Assembly: GCA_000469685.2 (NCBI GenBank)
Contig: LS997565.1
Location: forward strand, 47,172,810-47,236,809
Length of the DNA stretch: 64,000 nt
Reading direction: 5' to 3'
DNA from: Haemonchus contortus
Lineage: Eukaryota > Nematoda > Chromadorea > Rhabditida > Trichostrongylidae
Shown: positions 13,226-26,194 of the stretch, in pieces
Layout of the letters: each line of letters begins with the position of its first letter
How positions within the stretch are numbered: position 1 is the stretch's first letter
Notes under the pieces: model-generated
What the model saw: the letters and a program-made list of their open reading frames with translations, nothing else
The model's database searches: none
Told to the model about the DNA's origin: nothing
Made by a program: the position numbers and the translations under genes

Positions 13226-16200
13226 CTATTTTGCAGCTGTGGATAGTGTAGCAGTGCTTTTCGGAGCCACTTTTCCACCAGGTGTCGCTTGTACGGATCC
13301 AGCTTTTTTCCAACAAAATAGATGTTTTTGGAAAACCAGGCGATAATCCCTGCTGAAATGTTGTATTATAGAAAGTTAGCATTGAATTGGAATTCAAGCT
13401 CAATTCTTTAGGCCGACGACACTCAGGAGTTTCATGAATTCAAAAGAATTAATGTTCATGCATTCAGCTTTAAAATCGCACAGCTTAATATTTGCGGTAG
13501 AGATTACCTGGAACACCTTTACCCCTGATTCAAACTGATTCAATATAATGGAAAATAGGCTGATGATAGGAAAATGTAAGTTATTCCAAAAACAGCCCCT
13601 CTATAGCTCTTTCAATTGTACAGAGGGATAATTCACATTTACGCAGTGGATCACAATGTGTATATTGCATTATTGGGATTTTCGAAACAACTGTAGAGGA
13701 CTCTAGATTTGAATGTTCAGAAATCAAAACGGCACAACTATCCCCAAACTGCTGCTATCTATGTTTTCCTTATTGCTTAGAGAGGCTTCGTTGTAAACTT
13801 CCCAGAGGATATCTCCGGCTTTGCTAAACTAGGAAGAGTGGTGCATAGCATTTATACTGCGTAATGATTGTAGGCATTCCCATGAGCGAGACAGAAAGCT
13901 TCACTGAAAGCAAAACCGAACTGGAAGAATTGTGCATTTTAAAGACGTTCACGCTTTTTTCAGACAATTTGCGAAAAATTGGTTTTGTTGTCTTCATGGT
14001 TGTGAGCTGTATCAATGGCTAACCTGATAAAGTAGTAGATAAAAATGTTGGCAACTGCAGGTGCATTCACGAAAAGTCCAGCAAATAAATCCACGTCTGC
14101 TCTGGGAATATCATGTTCAACAACTGGTCCCAGAATTCCAATAAGGGTTCCAGTGAACCAACCCAACACTACGGTGAGACTGGTCACAATCAGTGATCTA
14201 TATATATTCCTCATCTTGTCATTATCTGCAACAGAAGTGTTGAAACTCTTTGAACCGTGACAGAGCATGGTGACATGAGACCTTCCAACAGCTCTTGTAA
14301 CAACCAAGCTTCATATTTCTGATCATTCGTCTCGTTTATATATAGATCTCATGAGGAACTCTGGCCAATGTGAGTTTGCATGTTCTCCTTATTGTCGATT
14401 CTTAAGCCACAGCACCCTTTAGTTCATCCAATGAACATCCACTTCCTGCTCACTGCTCTTCCTTACTCCATCGCATATTGCGAATTTCCTAACAGCCCTT
14501 ATGCAACTTCACTCATCCTGTCATAATCGCACGGAAATACTGTGGATTCGAAAAAAGGAGCAGAGCCACATGATTTTCGCTTTTTGCCTGATACACCGAG
14601 GTTCTCATCAAACATTCTTGTAAACCAGAAACGTTCGAAACACTACATGATAAGTGATGATTTCTCTAACCTTTCACTAGCATTAAAATTACACCCGTAA
14701 ACCACCCGTAAATTGAGATTGGTATGGTTTCTTCAGATGAAAAACACATACAGTAGCGCTCAAAAGTATTCGGCAAAACGCCGTCACACTTTTTCGTTTA
14801 TAACTTTTTTCTTCGTGGAGCAAATCGTATAAAATTTCGACATGTTCAACTAAAGCATATTTTACACCATCCAACCCTGTTTGACGACAAAGCAGCAATA
14901 TCCGCACAGGGTGTTTTTTGCGGTAGCAAATTCCCTTCAGTAAATTTAGTGACGTCTGCAGTTATTCGCACCTTATGTGCGGTATTCTTCTCTACGATGT
15001 TCGGCATGATCGATCGCAACTTAAGGTATGGCAAAAAGGGAAGAACTCCTAACCTTTCGACGACCATGGCACCCGCCGGTGGGTGCCACTATGACTGGCG
15101 CATGGGACCGTGGCACCCAATGCTGGGTGCCACCATGTTTGTCTTTTATTTGCACATTTGAGACTTATTTAATATTTTCATACTAATTGACGAGCTAAAT
15201 GGTATTTATATTCAACATGGTCTACGCGGATGTTTTATAGGAGCTTATCTATCACGAGTAGTACTGGGAAGGTTGGGATTCTTTGGAAAGATATGTGTGT
15301 GTCCTGGAAGCAATGGAGGCAGTAATTAGATCACCTGATTTGTGATTATGTGACCGCGCGGTCGATCTCTTCATCCTTAAGTTCCTTGGATGTTATGCGA
15401 AATCCTACTCCTTACACTATTGCCAAAATTCTAACCTAAATTGCCTCCAAACCCGAACTGCAATTCTAAGCCTGAGTTTAATATAAGATAAAATAATATC
15501 TGATGCTTCTGAAAATATTGCTAAGTTTATCGAGCCAGAGAAAGGAGTTCTTCTTGGGACCATGGCACCCAGCGGTGGGTGCCAGTCGCGCACGAAATGA
15601 AGGGGGCGTGGTCCCATAAGCGCGTAACGTAGAAATCGCCATTGTCGCCAAAGGGTTAAAAGGAATAGCGTTCCTATTCCCAGTTGATTTGGTTGTTTTA
15701 GAGTTGAAGTCCTCTGGTCTATCTGGAGCTTGATCAGATTGCAGGCTAATAGTGGTAAATATTCACAATACAGCCGTGCTACCCATATCGAAATTTTGCG
15801 TGACTAGATCCAGTACAGGGTTGGCCATAATTATTGCGACAAGAATTGCTGCAGTCAGTGTACATTCTACAGCGCATATAACGCGCCAGTTTTATGGATT
15901 TTTCAATCCCATCATTTTTTCTAACTCCTGTTGAAATTTGGTTGAATTTGGTTCATACATAGTGAAATGGTGAAGCCCTCCTCTGATCGTTCCGCTATCG
16001 TTCGTCTGCACAAAGCCGGCCGCCCACCCGCCACGATCGCTAAGCACCTCGTCATCCACCGCAGCGTCGTGTATCGCACACTCTAACTTATCGAGACCTT
16101 GGTAGACTCCAAGACCGCTGAAGAAGTGGAAGACCTCGTACTGCTCGCACGCCGAAGTTCGTCGAGGCCGTCAGAAAGCGGATAGCCAGAAACGCGACTC

Positions 16201-19200
16201 AGATCAACTCGACGATGGCTCGCGACTAGGGAATCTCGCGGAAGCCAATGGAAAGGGTCGTCCACGAAGACCTTAAGATATACCCCTACCGTACTCGGAA
16301 GGCTGCTATCCTCAGCGCCTCGAATCAGCAGGCGCGAGTCAAGAAGTGCCGCCAGCTTTTGCTTCGGACGCTCAACAAGGGCCACCATTCGATCTTATTT
16401 TCGGATGAGAAGCTCTTCACCGTCGAGCAGCAGTTCAACGCTCAGAACGTCAGGGTGATCGCAAGGAATGCAGAGGAAGCCTACAAGAAGGGAAAAGTCG
16501 TTTACCGGGCCGCACACCCTGTCCAATTCATGGTTTGGGCAGGGATGTGTGCCTCAGGGAAGACGCCGTTGATATTCGTCGACCCCGGCATCAAAATCGA
16601 CGAAGATTACTACCTGAATACGATTCTGGGAGATGCTCTATTCCTGTAGGCCAATTCCCACTTCAACGGCCGCCCGTAGACATTCCAGCAAGATTCGTCG
16701 CCCGCCCACAAGGCCAAGGGCGTCTATGCGTGGTGCAAGAGCGAACTCCCCGACTTCATCTCGGCTGAAGAATGGCCGGCATCGTCACCGGATTTGAACT
16801 CACTGAGCTATAACTTGTGGCCCTACCTTGGGAGCAAGGCCTGCGCCAATCCCCAACCCAATTTGGATTCTCTGAAGGCAGCGCTCATTCGAGAATGGGA
16901 CGGAATCAACGACGCACTGCTGCGTCCGGTCATCGACGCCTTTCCCAAGCGACTCCGCGTTGTCGTCCGTGCAATGGTGGCCGAATCGAGAAGTAACTTA
17001 TGATTGTTAATGTACCAGTTGTTACTTAACAAGTGTTATGTTCGTGACTCGTTTGCACTTTTGCTTTCCAGATATAAGGTGAAAACCTTGTCGCTGTATT
17101 TATGGCCAACCCTGTAGAAACGAAGTTACGACTGAAAAGTACAACTGAAGGAGCATTTCTCCGAATACTCTTGAGCGCTACTGCACAAACGGTTTGACAG
17201 GTCGAATGACGAATTCTATACCTAGAGTAAATTTGATTCCTTAGAGCAATTTTTGTAGTTGTCAACGAAATGGCTGAAAGATATAGAAGCCCTGCTGAGC
17301 ATTATGAATAGTCCCTTAATCCAAAATGAAGCCCATTCCTTCTGGTGAAAAATAGTCTTCCTCATTGTCAGATTTTTCTTGTGAGAAATTTGTGGGAAAA
17401 TCTCTCTTCGTTAATTTGTTGAATTTTTCATGAACTTTAGGATTGAAACGGACTATACAGAAGAATACCATGCACGAGACTTATTTTAGAAAAGAAGACC
17501 CAAGAGCGAGCAGTTCATGCTTAAACACTGATAGCTGACATTTGAATGCCTGTATAATCGTCTGCGCTATTCAACATGGGAAATTTCAAAGGTACAGTTT
17601 GCAAAATGACTCATGAGATATTCCGCTAGAATAAATCTGCGGCCCCCTCGTATATCATATATGGCACAGTCAGGACGGGATACGACACAGGTAGGGGCGT
17701 TATAAAGGCTCAAAGATTGTTTGTGTGTAAACGCAGACGAGTTTCACCAGCATTGTAGAGGCTGCTTCGTTCAAAAGATAACCCTTGAATGAAGCTCAAA
17801 TAACTTCTTATGACATATAGCGACAGCAAAAGGCAATTCTGGTAAGCTTAGGCTTGATATGGTCAGCTCTTGTGCAATTCCAACAACTTAAATCTCGTTT
17901 GAATATCCTTTTCATGTCTTTTTCATTATGGTAGTCTCGAACTATCACTATTTTGACTACTTTTGAGTAGCCTTCAAAATCGGTGAGTTTGCTCGTTTTC
18001 TTCGCAATGGATGCACTACTCCCAACCAATACTTTGCTTTTCAACTTAGAAAGGGATCTCGAAATTGTCGTCAACTGCCTTTCCCTTCTTTCTTGCTCTA
18101 ACCACCTTGTTTCTGTACCAGTTTTCTATACTAGTTTTCTCCAGACAAATTCCTCTCAAATTTCCTCTAATAAATGAATATACTTACTTGATGTGCTTGA
18201 TGTGGCCTTTTTCATGAAATATAAGAACAGAGCATAACAAAGAATAATCAGTACATTGATTACAATAACGAATTTCGTTATCACTAAGTATATGTCCCCG
18301 GTCATAGGAGCAGTAATTTCACAGAGAATGTCCCTGAAATGGGATTTCCGTATTGGAACGTTACAACATAGGAAGGAAGCAATGGTGGTGGGAGAAACTT
18401 TCAGGTGTTTGCTAGAGAGCTTGGATCGCTTCAAGCTGTAACCATGTAAGAGCCAGCACCTAGTTGAGTTCTTATCGCCTTATAAGCTGATGCACTACAT
18501 GAAATAGGTTTTAGGAGAAAATTCTAAAAGTAAGGGTAGCAATAGATGATAGGACTTGCATTCGTTTCAGGATGTTTTGCGCTCCAAGAAAGTGATTGAG
18601 GATTCGACTCGACCAAATGTTACTCAAACAAGAAGGTTTTTCACCGCCATGTTTTCAGTTTTCAGGACTTCCACAAAACTTGAACCTAGCGATTCGAACA
18701 TTTAAAACCCCTGTCGACGTTCCGATAACATACATATCTCTATGAAGGGCAGGTTGGGTATAATCCTATCGCGATTGGCACGTTTCTGATTGCAAGCATC
18801 TCTGAGCATTGGTTCTTATGCCGAATGCAAAAATCTTTCCCAACCAAATCAACCAAGAACTCTTCGAGACTGGATTTGGTAGAAAGATTTTGATGCATCC
18901 CACATGTATCTTTGGAAAGGCGCTGCAGATATTCGATCCTTTGAACGGCATTCAGAAGTCATGTCGGATGAAACCAGCCATGAACACTCACACTTTTTCA
19001 GTGCGTTCGATGAACATCCATATGCCGAAACCCATGGAAATCACTACGGCTGGCATAATATGCATAGCGATGTACTCCTTAGTGTAGTTTTGTACAAGCA
19101 TAGTACTGAAATAACAGTTATGAAAAAAAAAAACTATTGTAAGATCTTAACCGTGGCCACAATTAAGTGCGGGAACCATAGGGTAAAAGCCTTCGGCGTC

Positions 19201-21115
19201 CATCGATCTAGTTTTTCGGATGCGTCCCCGCACTCGACTTCCATTTAAACTGTAGTAAAGGTTTGAGTGCGTAAATGGCCTATGCAATGACTTGTACTGA
19301 GCAGCCCATATACAAGACAAGACTTTTGCCCTCCTTGGCAAGTCTGTCACCAATTAACCGAACACCTATGGATGGACGGCATGGTATGCCTGGGCGAGTA
19401 TCGATAGAAGATCCGCAAACTATGCAGTTATGATAGTGTGCCCACCCCTCCTATTAATTCTTTTGGCCTTGACGGAAATTGCCTATTTTGAAATCCGATT
19501 CGCATACCGGCAAGAGAATTGAACTTACAAGAATTGAGCATCATCATAGTTCTGTACCTTTACTCGTTTAGCTTATTGTACCAAAGGACCTGGTGGGAAA
19601 AAAAGTACATTGACTCCCTCTTCATCTTCTGAGATCACTTCCTAGATAACTTGGCGTGATGTAACTTCGGCGCTTCCCAATTGTAAAGTGCTCACTCAAG
19701 CACAGCTGCGATTCCTAATAAGAGCCTAAGCATAGGCGCAAGAAATGCGCAGGCGTTATCGCCGAAAACGTTTTCTCCCTGATTCTTCCCTTCACTTGCT
19801 TGTCGAACTTCCCATACTCTTAGAAATTGCACTCAAATATGTTTCTTGAAAGTGTAAAAATTAAATAAAACTCAGATGCGTTAAGCGAATCCCTTACTAA
19901 ATTCTTTGCAGGGACATCAACCTGTCAATGGCCAAGTTTAGTATCCAAATAGTCGACAGCAACATGCCACAAGAAGGGATGAGTTGCCAACAGGCGCAAT
20001 CGGCTTGGGGCATAACGTGAGTGGGAATCCTGAACGAGAAAGAGTTCAAGCAATATTTTACGCAACTTTTCACCCTCAATAACGCTTAGTTTACATCTTC
20101 AATCAAATCGCGAATGATTTTGAAAAGAAAAAGGAATCATTACATTGGGACCCAACTCAAGTGAAAGGAAAAAATTGGGGCCCATGCAGTTTAGGTAATA
20201 AGAAAATGTGACAATACACAAAGTTCACAGAAGCGAAGACATGAAACACTGAGCGATGTTGAGCGTTGCTCGAAATTCTTATTTCAGCAGTGTTGATCAG
20301 AGTTTAGAGAGCATTTCAGTTTTCAGCCATGATCATTCGGGGATTAATGGGAAAAATATGCGATTATCCCAGCAACGACAAACAGTATTTCAAAATTGTA
20401 ATGGGCTAAGAAGTTTAGATGACTTTAGCGAATTGTTCCTTAGTCGGTCCTAGAGCCGTACTCTCACACTAGCGGGAAGCTCAAATCTGCCTCTAACTCT
20501 ATTTGCCTCGAGAGTCTCCAGTGAGCATTCAGATTCGATGCTCTGTTCTACTTCATGGATCAACCAAGTTTCTCTTGATTATTCTCTCAAGAAGTCATGG
20601 TAATCTAGTCATGCTTTGAACACCAGAAGCTTCAAATGGGTAGTTCGTCGAACGAATGTAGATTCTCATTTGGATATTTTTTTTTCTAATAAGAACGAGA
20701 AGTTTCTGATTTCAACTGAAGGCTAGCTAATGATCGGAGAAATAATCGACTTGGAATCAGTCGTAATAGTGATTTTTCTAGAAAAATTTCGAACTCACGT
20801 ATAGTACGTAACCATCATTACGAATAGACCGAACATCTGCATAATATCACTGACGGAAATGAGCGCAATAAGTACGTTGCATGTACTTCGTAGGCTCCTA
20901 AACATAACATATGCAACAGTAATAGATGGCTGATCAAATACCGTGATCAAAAGTTGCCATTTCACCGGTTTAACTGAACAAAGAAAATTCAAAAGGAGAG
21001 GTACGCACTTTGATCGTATGGTGACATAGACGATGAGAAAATTTCCAATTGTGCCGATTGTCGGAATAATTATATAGGCCACTTGATAAATAGGAGCTAT
21101 TCTTTTGGCGTTCAT
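13226..21115 (-). CDS. srsx-type serpentine chemoreceptor B (7 exons)
   Basis: Second srsx-class receptor. Exons on the minus strand: 21115-21009, 20897-20799, 20029-19898, 19105-18992, 18333-18188, 14225-14024, 13352-13226, giving 308 aa. All six introns keep the positions and phases of A and C. Visible motifs are TIGTIGN in TM1, LRSTCNVLIALISVSD at the start of TM2, Cys at the start of TM3, AIDRLMSLQR after TM3, DILCEITAP before TM5, RNIYRSLIVTSLTVV in TM6 and SRDYRLVFQKH after TM7. The Lys/Thr/Ser-rich tail ends at TAG 13226-13228. Intron 5 is swollen to about 4 kb by a MITE that contains a mariner element and a piggyBac-type MITE; intron 3 holds a decayed SINE. A possible AATAAA on the minus strand is at 13050-13055. 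No coding lesion is seen, so the gene appears intact. Confidence 0.88.
15053..15655. mobile_element. piggyBac-type MITE (family 2), copy 1
   Basis: Ends CCTTTCGACGACCATGG and GCCATTGTCGCCAAAGGG, flanked by CTAA and TTAA. The inner sequence has the repeated GGTGGGTGCCA block shared with copies 2 and 3; it is longer than they are, with about 350 bp of extra sequence in the middle. Confidence 0.78.
15816..17114 (+). mobile_element. Tc1/mariner-superfamily element with TIRs and TA target sites
   Basis: A 1299 bp element bounded by inverted ends CAGGGTTGGCCATAA / TTATGGCCAACCCTG and flanked by TA at 15814-15815 and 17115-17116. It carries one broken transposase on the plus strand. It is inserted, opposite to gene B, inside an older MITE within intron 5 of receptor B. 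The element is noticeably more GC-rich than its surroundings, consistent with a relatively recent arrival or different composition of the parent element. Confidence 0.92.
15967..17003 (+). pseudogene. Tc1/mariner transposase, broken
   Basis: Starts MVKPSSDRSAIVRLHKAGR with a helix-turn-helix region (IAKHLVIHRSVVYRTL). The DDE/D catalytic core follows: FSDEKLF (first Asp), TFQQDSSPAHKAKG (second Asp) and PASSPDLNSLSYNLW (third acidic residue, Asp, about 33 positions after the second). The end resembles the usual WD.I......I.AFPKRLR..V of this group. Lesions: TAA at 16084, a frameshift between about 16090 and 16140, a TAG within MARD*GISRK near 16228, and TAG codons at 16647 and 16677. It cannot make an active transposase. 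Confidence 0.9.
19212..19430 (-). mobile_element. tRNA-derived SINE, decayed
   Basis: Matches the SINE body (GCACTCGACTTCCATTTAAA, CAATGACTTGTACTGA, AATTAACCGA) but the tRNA-like head is lost. In intron 3 of receptor B. Confidence 0.65.
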
Positions 21116-21944
21116 GATGGAGACGAAGTTTTGAATCGAAATGCAGTAGTACTGAACGATATTGGCTGAAACGTTCCACCATCAATACCACTGAATGTAT
21201 CGGTCCGCAAGGACTACTTCCCTTTGAGATCTACCAACTTTTCCAAAATTTCATTCTTTTTTATTCACACACTTTTTCCTAGTTATATATATACTTTTTC
21301 CTATCAGATATCCTAATTCTTCCCGGTCGTGCTGATTCTCGATCTCAGTTCCCACATGATCGTGAGACATCGCTGTCGCACTATCCTAGGATACGATAAC
21401 GGAATACTGCACCATCGTACATACAGCTACAAGCTCCAATCAACAAACAACTTCATCTCACAGTTGCTTCTGATTCATTTGAGTATGGGCTCAGATGATA
21501 GGCATGATTCAACCACTCACCTTTATTAATTTCTCCTTTACCACCTGATTTTGTCCGTTTCAAAACTGGAGCTCGAAAATTGCTGGAATGTCAACATAGA
21601 AATATCGTTCGAAGTTTTTTGCTTTACCATATTATTGTATCGAGCCAGTTTTTTAATCAGCCCTATTCATATATACAAAAGGGAATTAGTGGTGCTTATG
21701 AAGATCATTACAGATTGCACTAAAGTTAATTAGTTCTCTTCATCAAGTTCGATTAGTTTTAAGAGACTTCCCGATTGAGAATGATTTCAGAAATTGTCAG
21801 GAATGCAGGAAAGGAGGTAATTAGGATGATGAGAAAATGGAACTTTTATTATTTTTCTGCGAAATTTGGATACAATGCATTTTCTACAAATATAATGAAA
21901 AAAAGAGTAACGAATAAGGTCGTCGGGAGTCAATACTGATGTTG

Positions 21945-22197
21945 GGATGCGCCCCAACATTCGACTTCAGTTCAAAATCGTAGTGACTATTCGAATGCTT
22001 ATGCGGTGTATACAATGAATTGCAGTCAACTGTACGGGCCATGTACGAGCCAATACTTTTTCAATTCATGACGTCTGTTAGCAAATAATCAAAGCCGAAG
22101 GTTAAGGAATGTTTGGTTGGCCTGGGCGACTGTCGATCCGGGATTCGATCCCATATCCATGCCTGCGTGATCGCGCACCACTTGTCACTACAGCACT
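21945..22197 (-). mobile_element. tRNA-derived SINE
   Basis: Body plus tRNA-like head; the B-box region reads GATCCGGGATTCGATCCC on the plus strand. Diverged in the middle. Lies upstream of receptor B. Confidence 0.7.
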
Positions 22198-24467
22198 TAA
22201 TATCAATAAATAATAGTAGCTATTATTAGCCCATAGAGTAAGGGTTGAGCCGCAACGGTTTTGGAGGTCAATCATTCTAGAGTCCTCCACATATATAATA
22301 GACAGAAAGCAGCCTCAAATCAGATCTCCATGAAGAGAAATTACAAGAAAGGCTTGAAAGAAGTCGGCTTCTTTTAGGATATACTTCATAATTGTCTAAT
22401 AGCGCTAATAACCACATAACCATGCTTTACAATGAAAGTGTTTTGATTGCCAAAGTGCTTACAGATAGATTTCCAGTGAAAATTATGACAACAATATCAT
22501 TTGTGTGATGAATAGATTAGTCCAATAAAATTTTTTGAACTTTTTTGTCCTACATATAAGCCGTGATATGCTTAATGGCTATTATTTCCACGGAAGCAAT
22601 AAAACCTTTGACGGCAACATTAGGCTAACAATTCTACTTGTATTCAAGAGACAAAGAATTCGATGAATGTTTGTTTGAAATCGGCTGATTTCAATATCAG
22701 GAGGGTTATGAACTCTTGAGATGAAAATATTGTAGCTAAGTGTAGCAGGAGTGAATAAGTATGTGCAAAGTGTGCGATCCTTTCTTCAATGGAATGGACG
22801 TCAGAAGATCAGTTAGAGTATGAATCCACTAGGACCTACATGCAATCTAATGTAAACAAGTAAACAAAACCAAGGACAAAATGTCTCAAAAGCAACAGCA
22901 ATCGTAGATAGCATTGCTTGAGAAAAAGGAACGGTCGGTTGAAAAGTGTTTAATCCAGTTGTTAACCCTTTACTGAGTACTGGACAATCTGTATGTCACG
23001 TTTTTGCCCTGTTTTAGTCAAATATATCCCGAAAGCCAGTGGGACGTCTACTCTCGAAACAAATTACTTAGTTTTCGTGGAAGCACTCTTACCGTAGACA
23101 CTACAATCGACAGCATTACTCAGTAGCTTTGGAAAAGTGCACTATAAAGCTACAATTAAGTCTTTTAGCAGAAACTTGTACCACTGACACATTGGTAGGT
23201 ACATTTGGTAAAATAACATGGAAAAGTGATGACCAACATCAGTTCTTTCCAATTGCAAAAATTGTAGAAGCGCTTTGATACAAATTGAAGTTATAGGCAA
23301 GAAGGTCTTTTGAAGGATATAGTGGGCAAGAAGAGCAAGCCCGTGGAAAAAATGGTCTCTTTTGACAGCTTTTGATATCTTTAACAATCCTAGATCGCGA
23401 CGTTTTAAATTCTTCTCTCAGTTTTATGCCCAGGATACGGGATACGCGAGTTATCAAAAGCGATTTTACATTTACCGATCACAGACAGAGGTGAAAACTC
23501 CGACTGACCAGTCCAAGTAGAGTAACCGTCACACGTTCTCGTTAGAAAGAAGCAATGCCCCATAGGTTAGCCCTACCAGCCACGAACATGATAGAAAATT
23601 GAAGTGAGTAGAGATATCCGCACATTTAAGTTCATTTTCGGAATAAGGAGTCAAATAGGCGAGAACTCGGAATACTGTAATGGAGCTTCAGCTCTGTTTC
23701 AAGTAGTGACCCCTCCTCCGACAACTGCAGGCGATGAGCATATGTTAACTCCAGGTATTTTGAGCACAGATACAGGCAACAAAACAACATCACAGTTGGT
23801 TGAAGAAACAGGATTCCGCTCGCAGTTCACTGACTTGAAGGCACAATGCACGATAAGAATGGTTCCTGAGTTATCCTTCTAGAATTACCCAGTGGCTCTC
23901 AAGGGTAACAGGAAGGACGCTGTCAAGTCCCAAAACTCAACAGCTAGGGCATAGTGGGAAGCCCCATCACCGGATTTTCCGCCCCTCAATCAATGTCACG
24001 TCAGACGAGTGTCGAGGTGGTACAGATTGCAGTAATCATACTAGGACCCACACACAATCAGCTGAACGTGATGAGGCGATGTATTTCTCCCATTCCTTCT
24101 TCTCTTTATTTCTCTTGCTGCTGCGATCCCTTTTCTAATTTTCTATCTTGAGAGGTTGAGAAACGTGGACTACTTTTGCTGTTACCAGGGCTTTTTGTTA
24201 ACTTATCCTTATATATGAGTTTATTTTGATTACCATAGTAAGCTATTCGCGCCAGGACCCACACGCACGCAATGACACACATGTATAGCTCGTTTCTTCA
24301 ATTTTCTGGTCTCATTCTCATTCAGCCCCCTTTTAAACGATTTTTCAAAAGTTTTTCTGTTTACTTTCGAGACACCGCTTGAGGCGATTTCTTCGTCTTC
24401 ATCGTAATATTTTCCATCTTATCATCCATTTTTCGTTATAATCTGGATTACCCAGAATTATCGTTAA

Positions 24468-24694
24468 CCCTTTGACGACAATGTCACCCATCGGTGGGTG
24501 CCATTACGACTGGTGCATGGGACATTGGCACACAACTTTGGGTGCCACCATACTTTCTTGTTTCTTACCAATTGCTAAATTCAGTAAGCTGGTAAAAGAT
24601 TTTTTTCTTGTGACACTGCCATATACCGATGGGTGCCAGTCACGCGCGAAAAGAGGGGAGCTTGGTCCCATGGGCACGACACTTTGAAAAAAGG
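24468..24694. mobile_element. piggyBac-type MITE (family 2), copy 2
   Basis: 227 bp flanked by TTAA at 24464-24467 and 24695-24698. Left end CCCTTTGACGACAATG; the right end is partly decayed. TTAA duplication and CCCTTTG ends are typical of piggyBac derivatives. Confidence 0.8.
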
Positions 24695-25306
24695 TTAACT
24701 GTGCCTTTAGGTCTTAATCTCTTTCTCTCTCCCGAGCACCACCTGCATTTCAGTTGATCCTTGGCCTGCTCGTACAGTTTCGATGCAAGTCAATGCAGCG
24801 CCATAGACCCTCTTCGCTCGAGGAGTACAAGGCATTCAACTTTTTTCTTTGGAAATTCTGTTAGAAGCCTGATGAGCGCGCAGTCAGATGTCATAACTTA
24901 TTTTGACGTATTGAGAATCCAGTGGTTCAACTTCTTCATGAGAGCTTCAAACAAAAAAAAAGATTCGCCTCAGCGCGGTCGTAATTGGGCACCCTTGCCT
25001 AAAAATCATCACAGAGCAAACCTCTTTTCTCATCACATCAGACTAACTCTCGAATATTTCACTGCAATGGGAATCCGGATTCCGTGAGAATGATTCTTCC
25101 AAGTATCTAGCTTGATGTTATTTCAATAGGATATAATACATGTTCAAGAAACCACAGCTTTAGGAAAGCTCCCCCTATTGGTATACACATATGCTGTCGA
25201 AAGAGAGCTTGTGAAAGAACCATCTCATGCAATGGAATCATTCCACTCTCTTTGCTACTCCTATCGGGCTGTGAACATACTATGAAACTCATATCTCGCT
25301 CTCTAA

Positions 25307-25434
25307 AATGGAGGGAACTGCTCTGAAAAATCATAGACGAGAAGAACCACAAAGAGCTTCGGATTGTGAAGCATTTCTCAGAGGAAGCAAATTTGATCAG
25401 AATGGAAGATAAGACCTTTAACGAATGCTTCGAT
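25307..25434 (+). pseudogene. dead exon 2 of a third eight-cysteine secreted gene
   Basis: About 128 bp align closely to exon 2 of gene E (44621-44751), including the shared stretch TTCGGATTGTGAAG and a later GATCAGAATGGAAGA. It cannot be expressed as in E. The acceptor AG is now AA, the first conserved Cys codon TGC has become a TGA stop, a one-base deletion shifts the frame until a further two-base deletion restores it, and the donor GT has become GG. Intron sequence just upstream is also similar (ACTCATAT...). I could not find matching exons 1, 3, 4 or 5 nearby, so this is a remnant carried by the larger duplication described for 22680-25450. Confidence 0.75.
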
Positions 25435-26194
25435 GGGAGTGCTTTTGATATAAATTTCATAACGTCATTTCGAGTTAGCAAACTCTGGTTATCGATAAGC
25501 TACTTACATATTAATTGCTTATAACAAAGGAGCATGAGCAAACTGCAATTCCGAGAATGGCCTTCAACCAGTCTCAAAGAGACGAAGTCGTGGGCCAACC
25601 AATAGATTCTACATATAACTCTGCTATCGTATATGACCCACTCAACGAAGCACTGCATGATCTGGAGGGAATCATGATCTGGCGGCAAAGGATGGTATAA
25701 AATCCAGCCCAACCAAACGGTTCTCCTCACCCATTTTCCTATTTGTTAATAATTCTGTTGTTAACTACTATTGTTGTTGCTAGTTGTAACCGGGCTTAAT
25801 TACCCAAATTTGAGGTCAATTGCTATGCTCTGGCTGTCGGTACACACACATCACAGAATCCGCGTGGCATCAAGCAACACACTCAGCTCTCATTGTATGG
25901 CTACGTAAACTGAGCATTTTCCTGCCACAAATTGAGTACAAGACCACCCCACCAGGTGACTCACAATCTCGAAAATTGTTTTAATATGATAGTTGGGGCT
26001 TACTTTTTACAAAGAATTTCTCCTACGTGCTGTAGGAACGTTGCTGCTCTTACGGTGTTCTTTCCTCCAGCTGCACTTCAATCGCAAAACCTTCGCAGCA
26101 GCTTAATTCAGCTGGTCTCCTATAAGGAGAATCGCTCTCATGTTGCTTAGCTTCACTGTATAAAGATGCAGCCAATTCTTTACGACGGAAAAAT

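Larger units (their letters stand above)
14751..17183 (-). mobile_element. MITE family 1, copy split by two later insertions
   Basis: Ends match the other two copies but the orientation is reversed. The copy is interrupted by a piggyBac-type MITE (15053-15655) and by the mariner element (15816-17114). TA precedes it; the following dinucleotide has become CA. Lies in intron 5 of receptor B. Confidence 0.85.
22680..25450 (+). repeat. segmental duplicate of the 41850-44760 region
   Basis: Collinear similarity in patches: GATGAAAAT.TTGTAGCTA near 22721 and 41832, CAGAAGATCAGTT near 22802 and 41931, a TTTACTGAG.AC.G stretch near 22970 and 42410, GTTTTACCGTAGACACTACAAT-type sequence near 23092 and 42516, ACAGGCAAC near 23771 and 43946, and the dead exon at 25307 versus exon 2 of gene E. 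The patches are diverged and interrupted by separate insertions. Confidence 0.6.

Noticed and set aside
23604..23882. Plus-strand frame considered as first exon of the dead secreted-protein copy
   Set aside because: No signal peptide and no match to exon 1 of E or F; the only similarity is upstream non-coding sequence.
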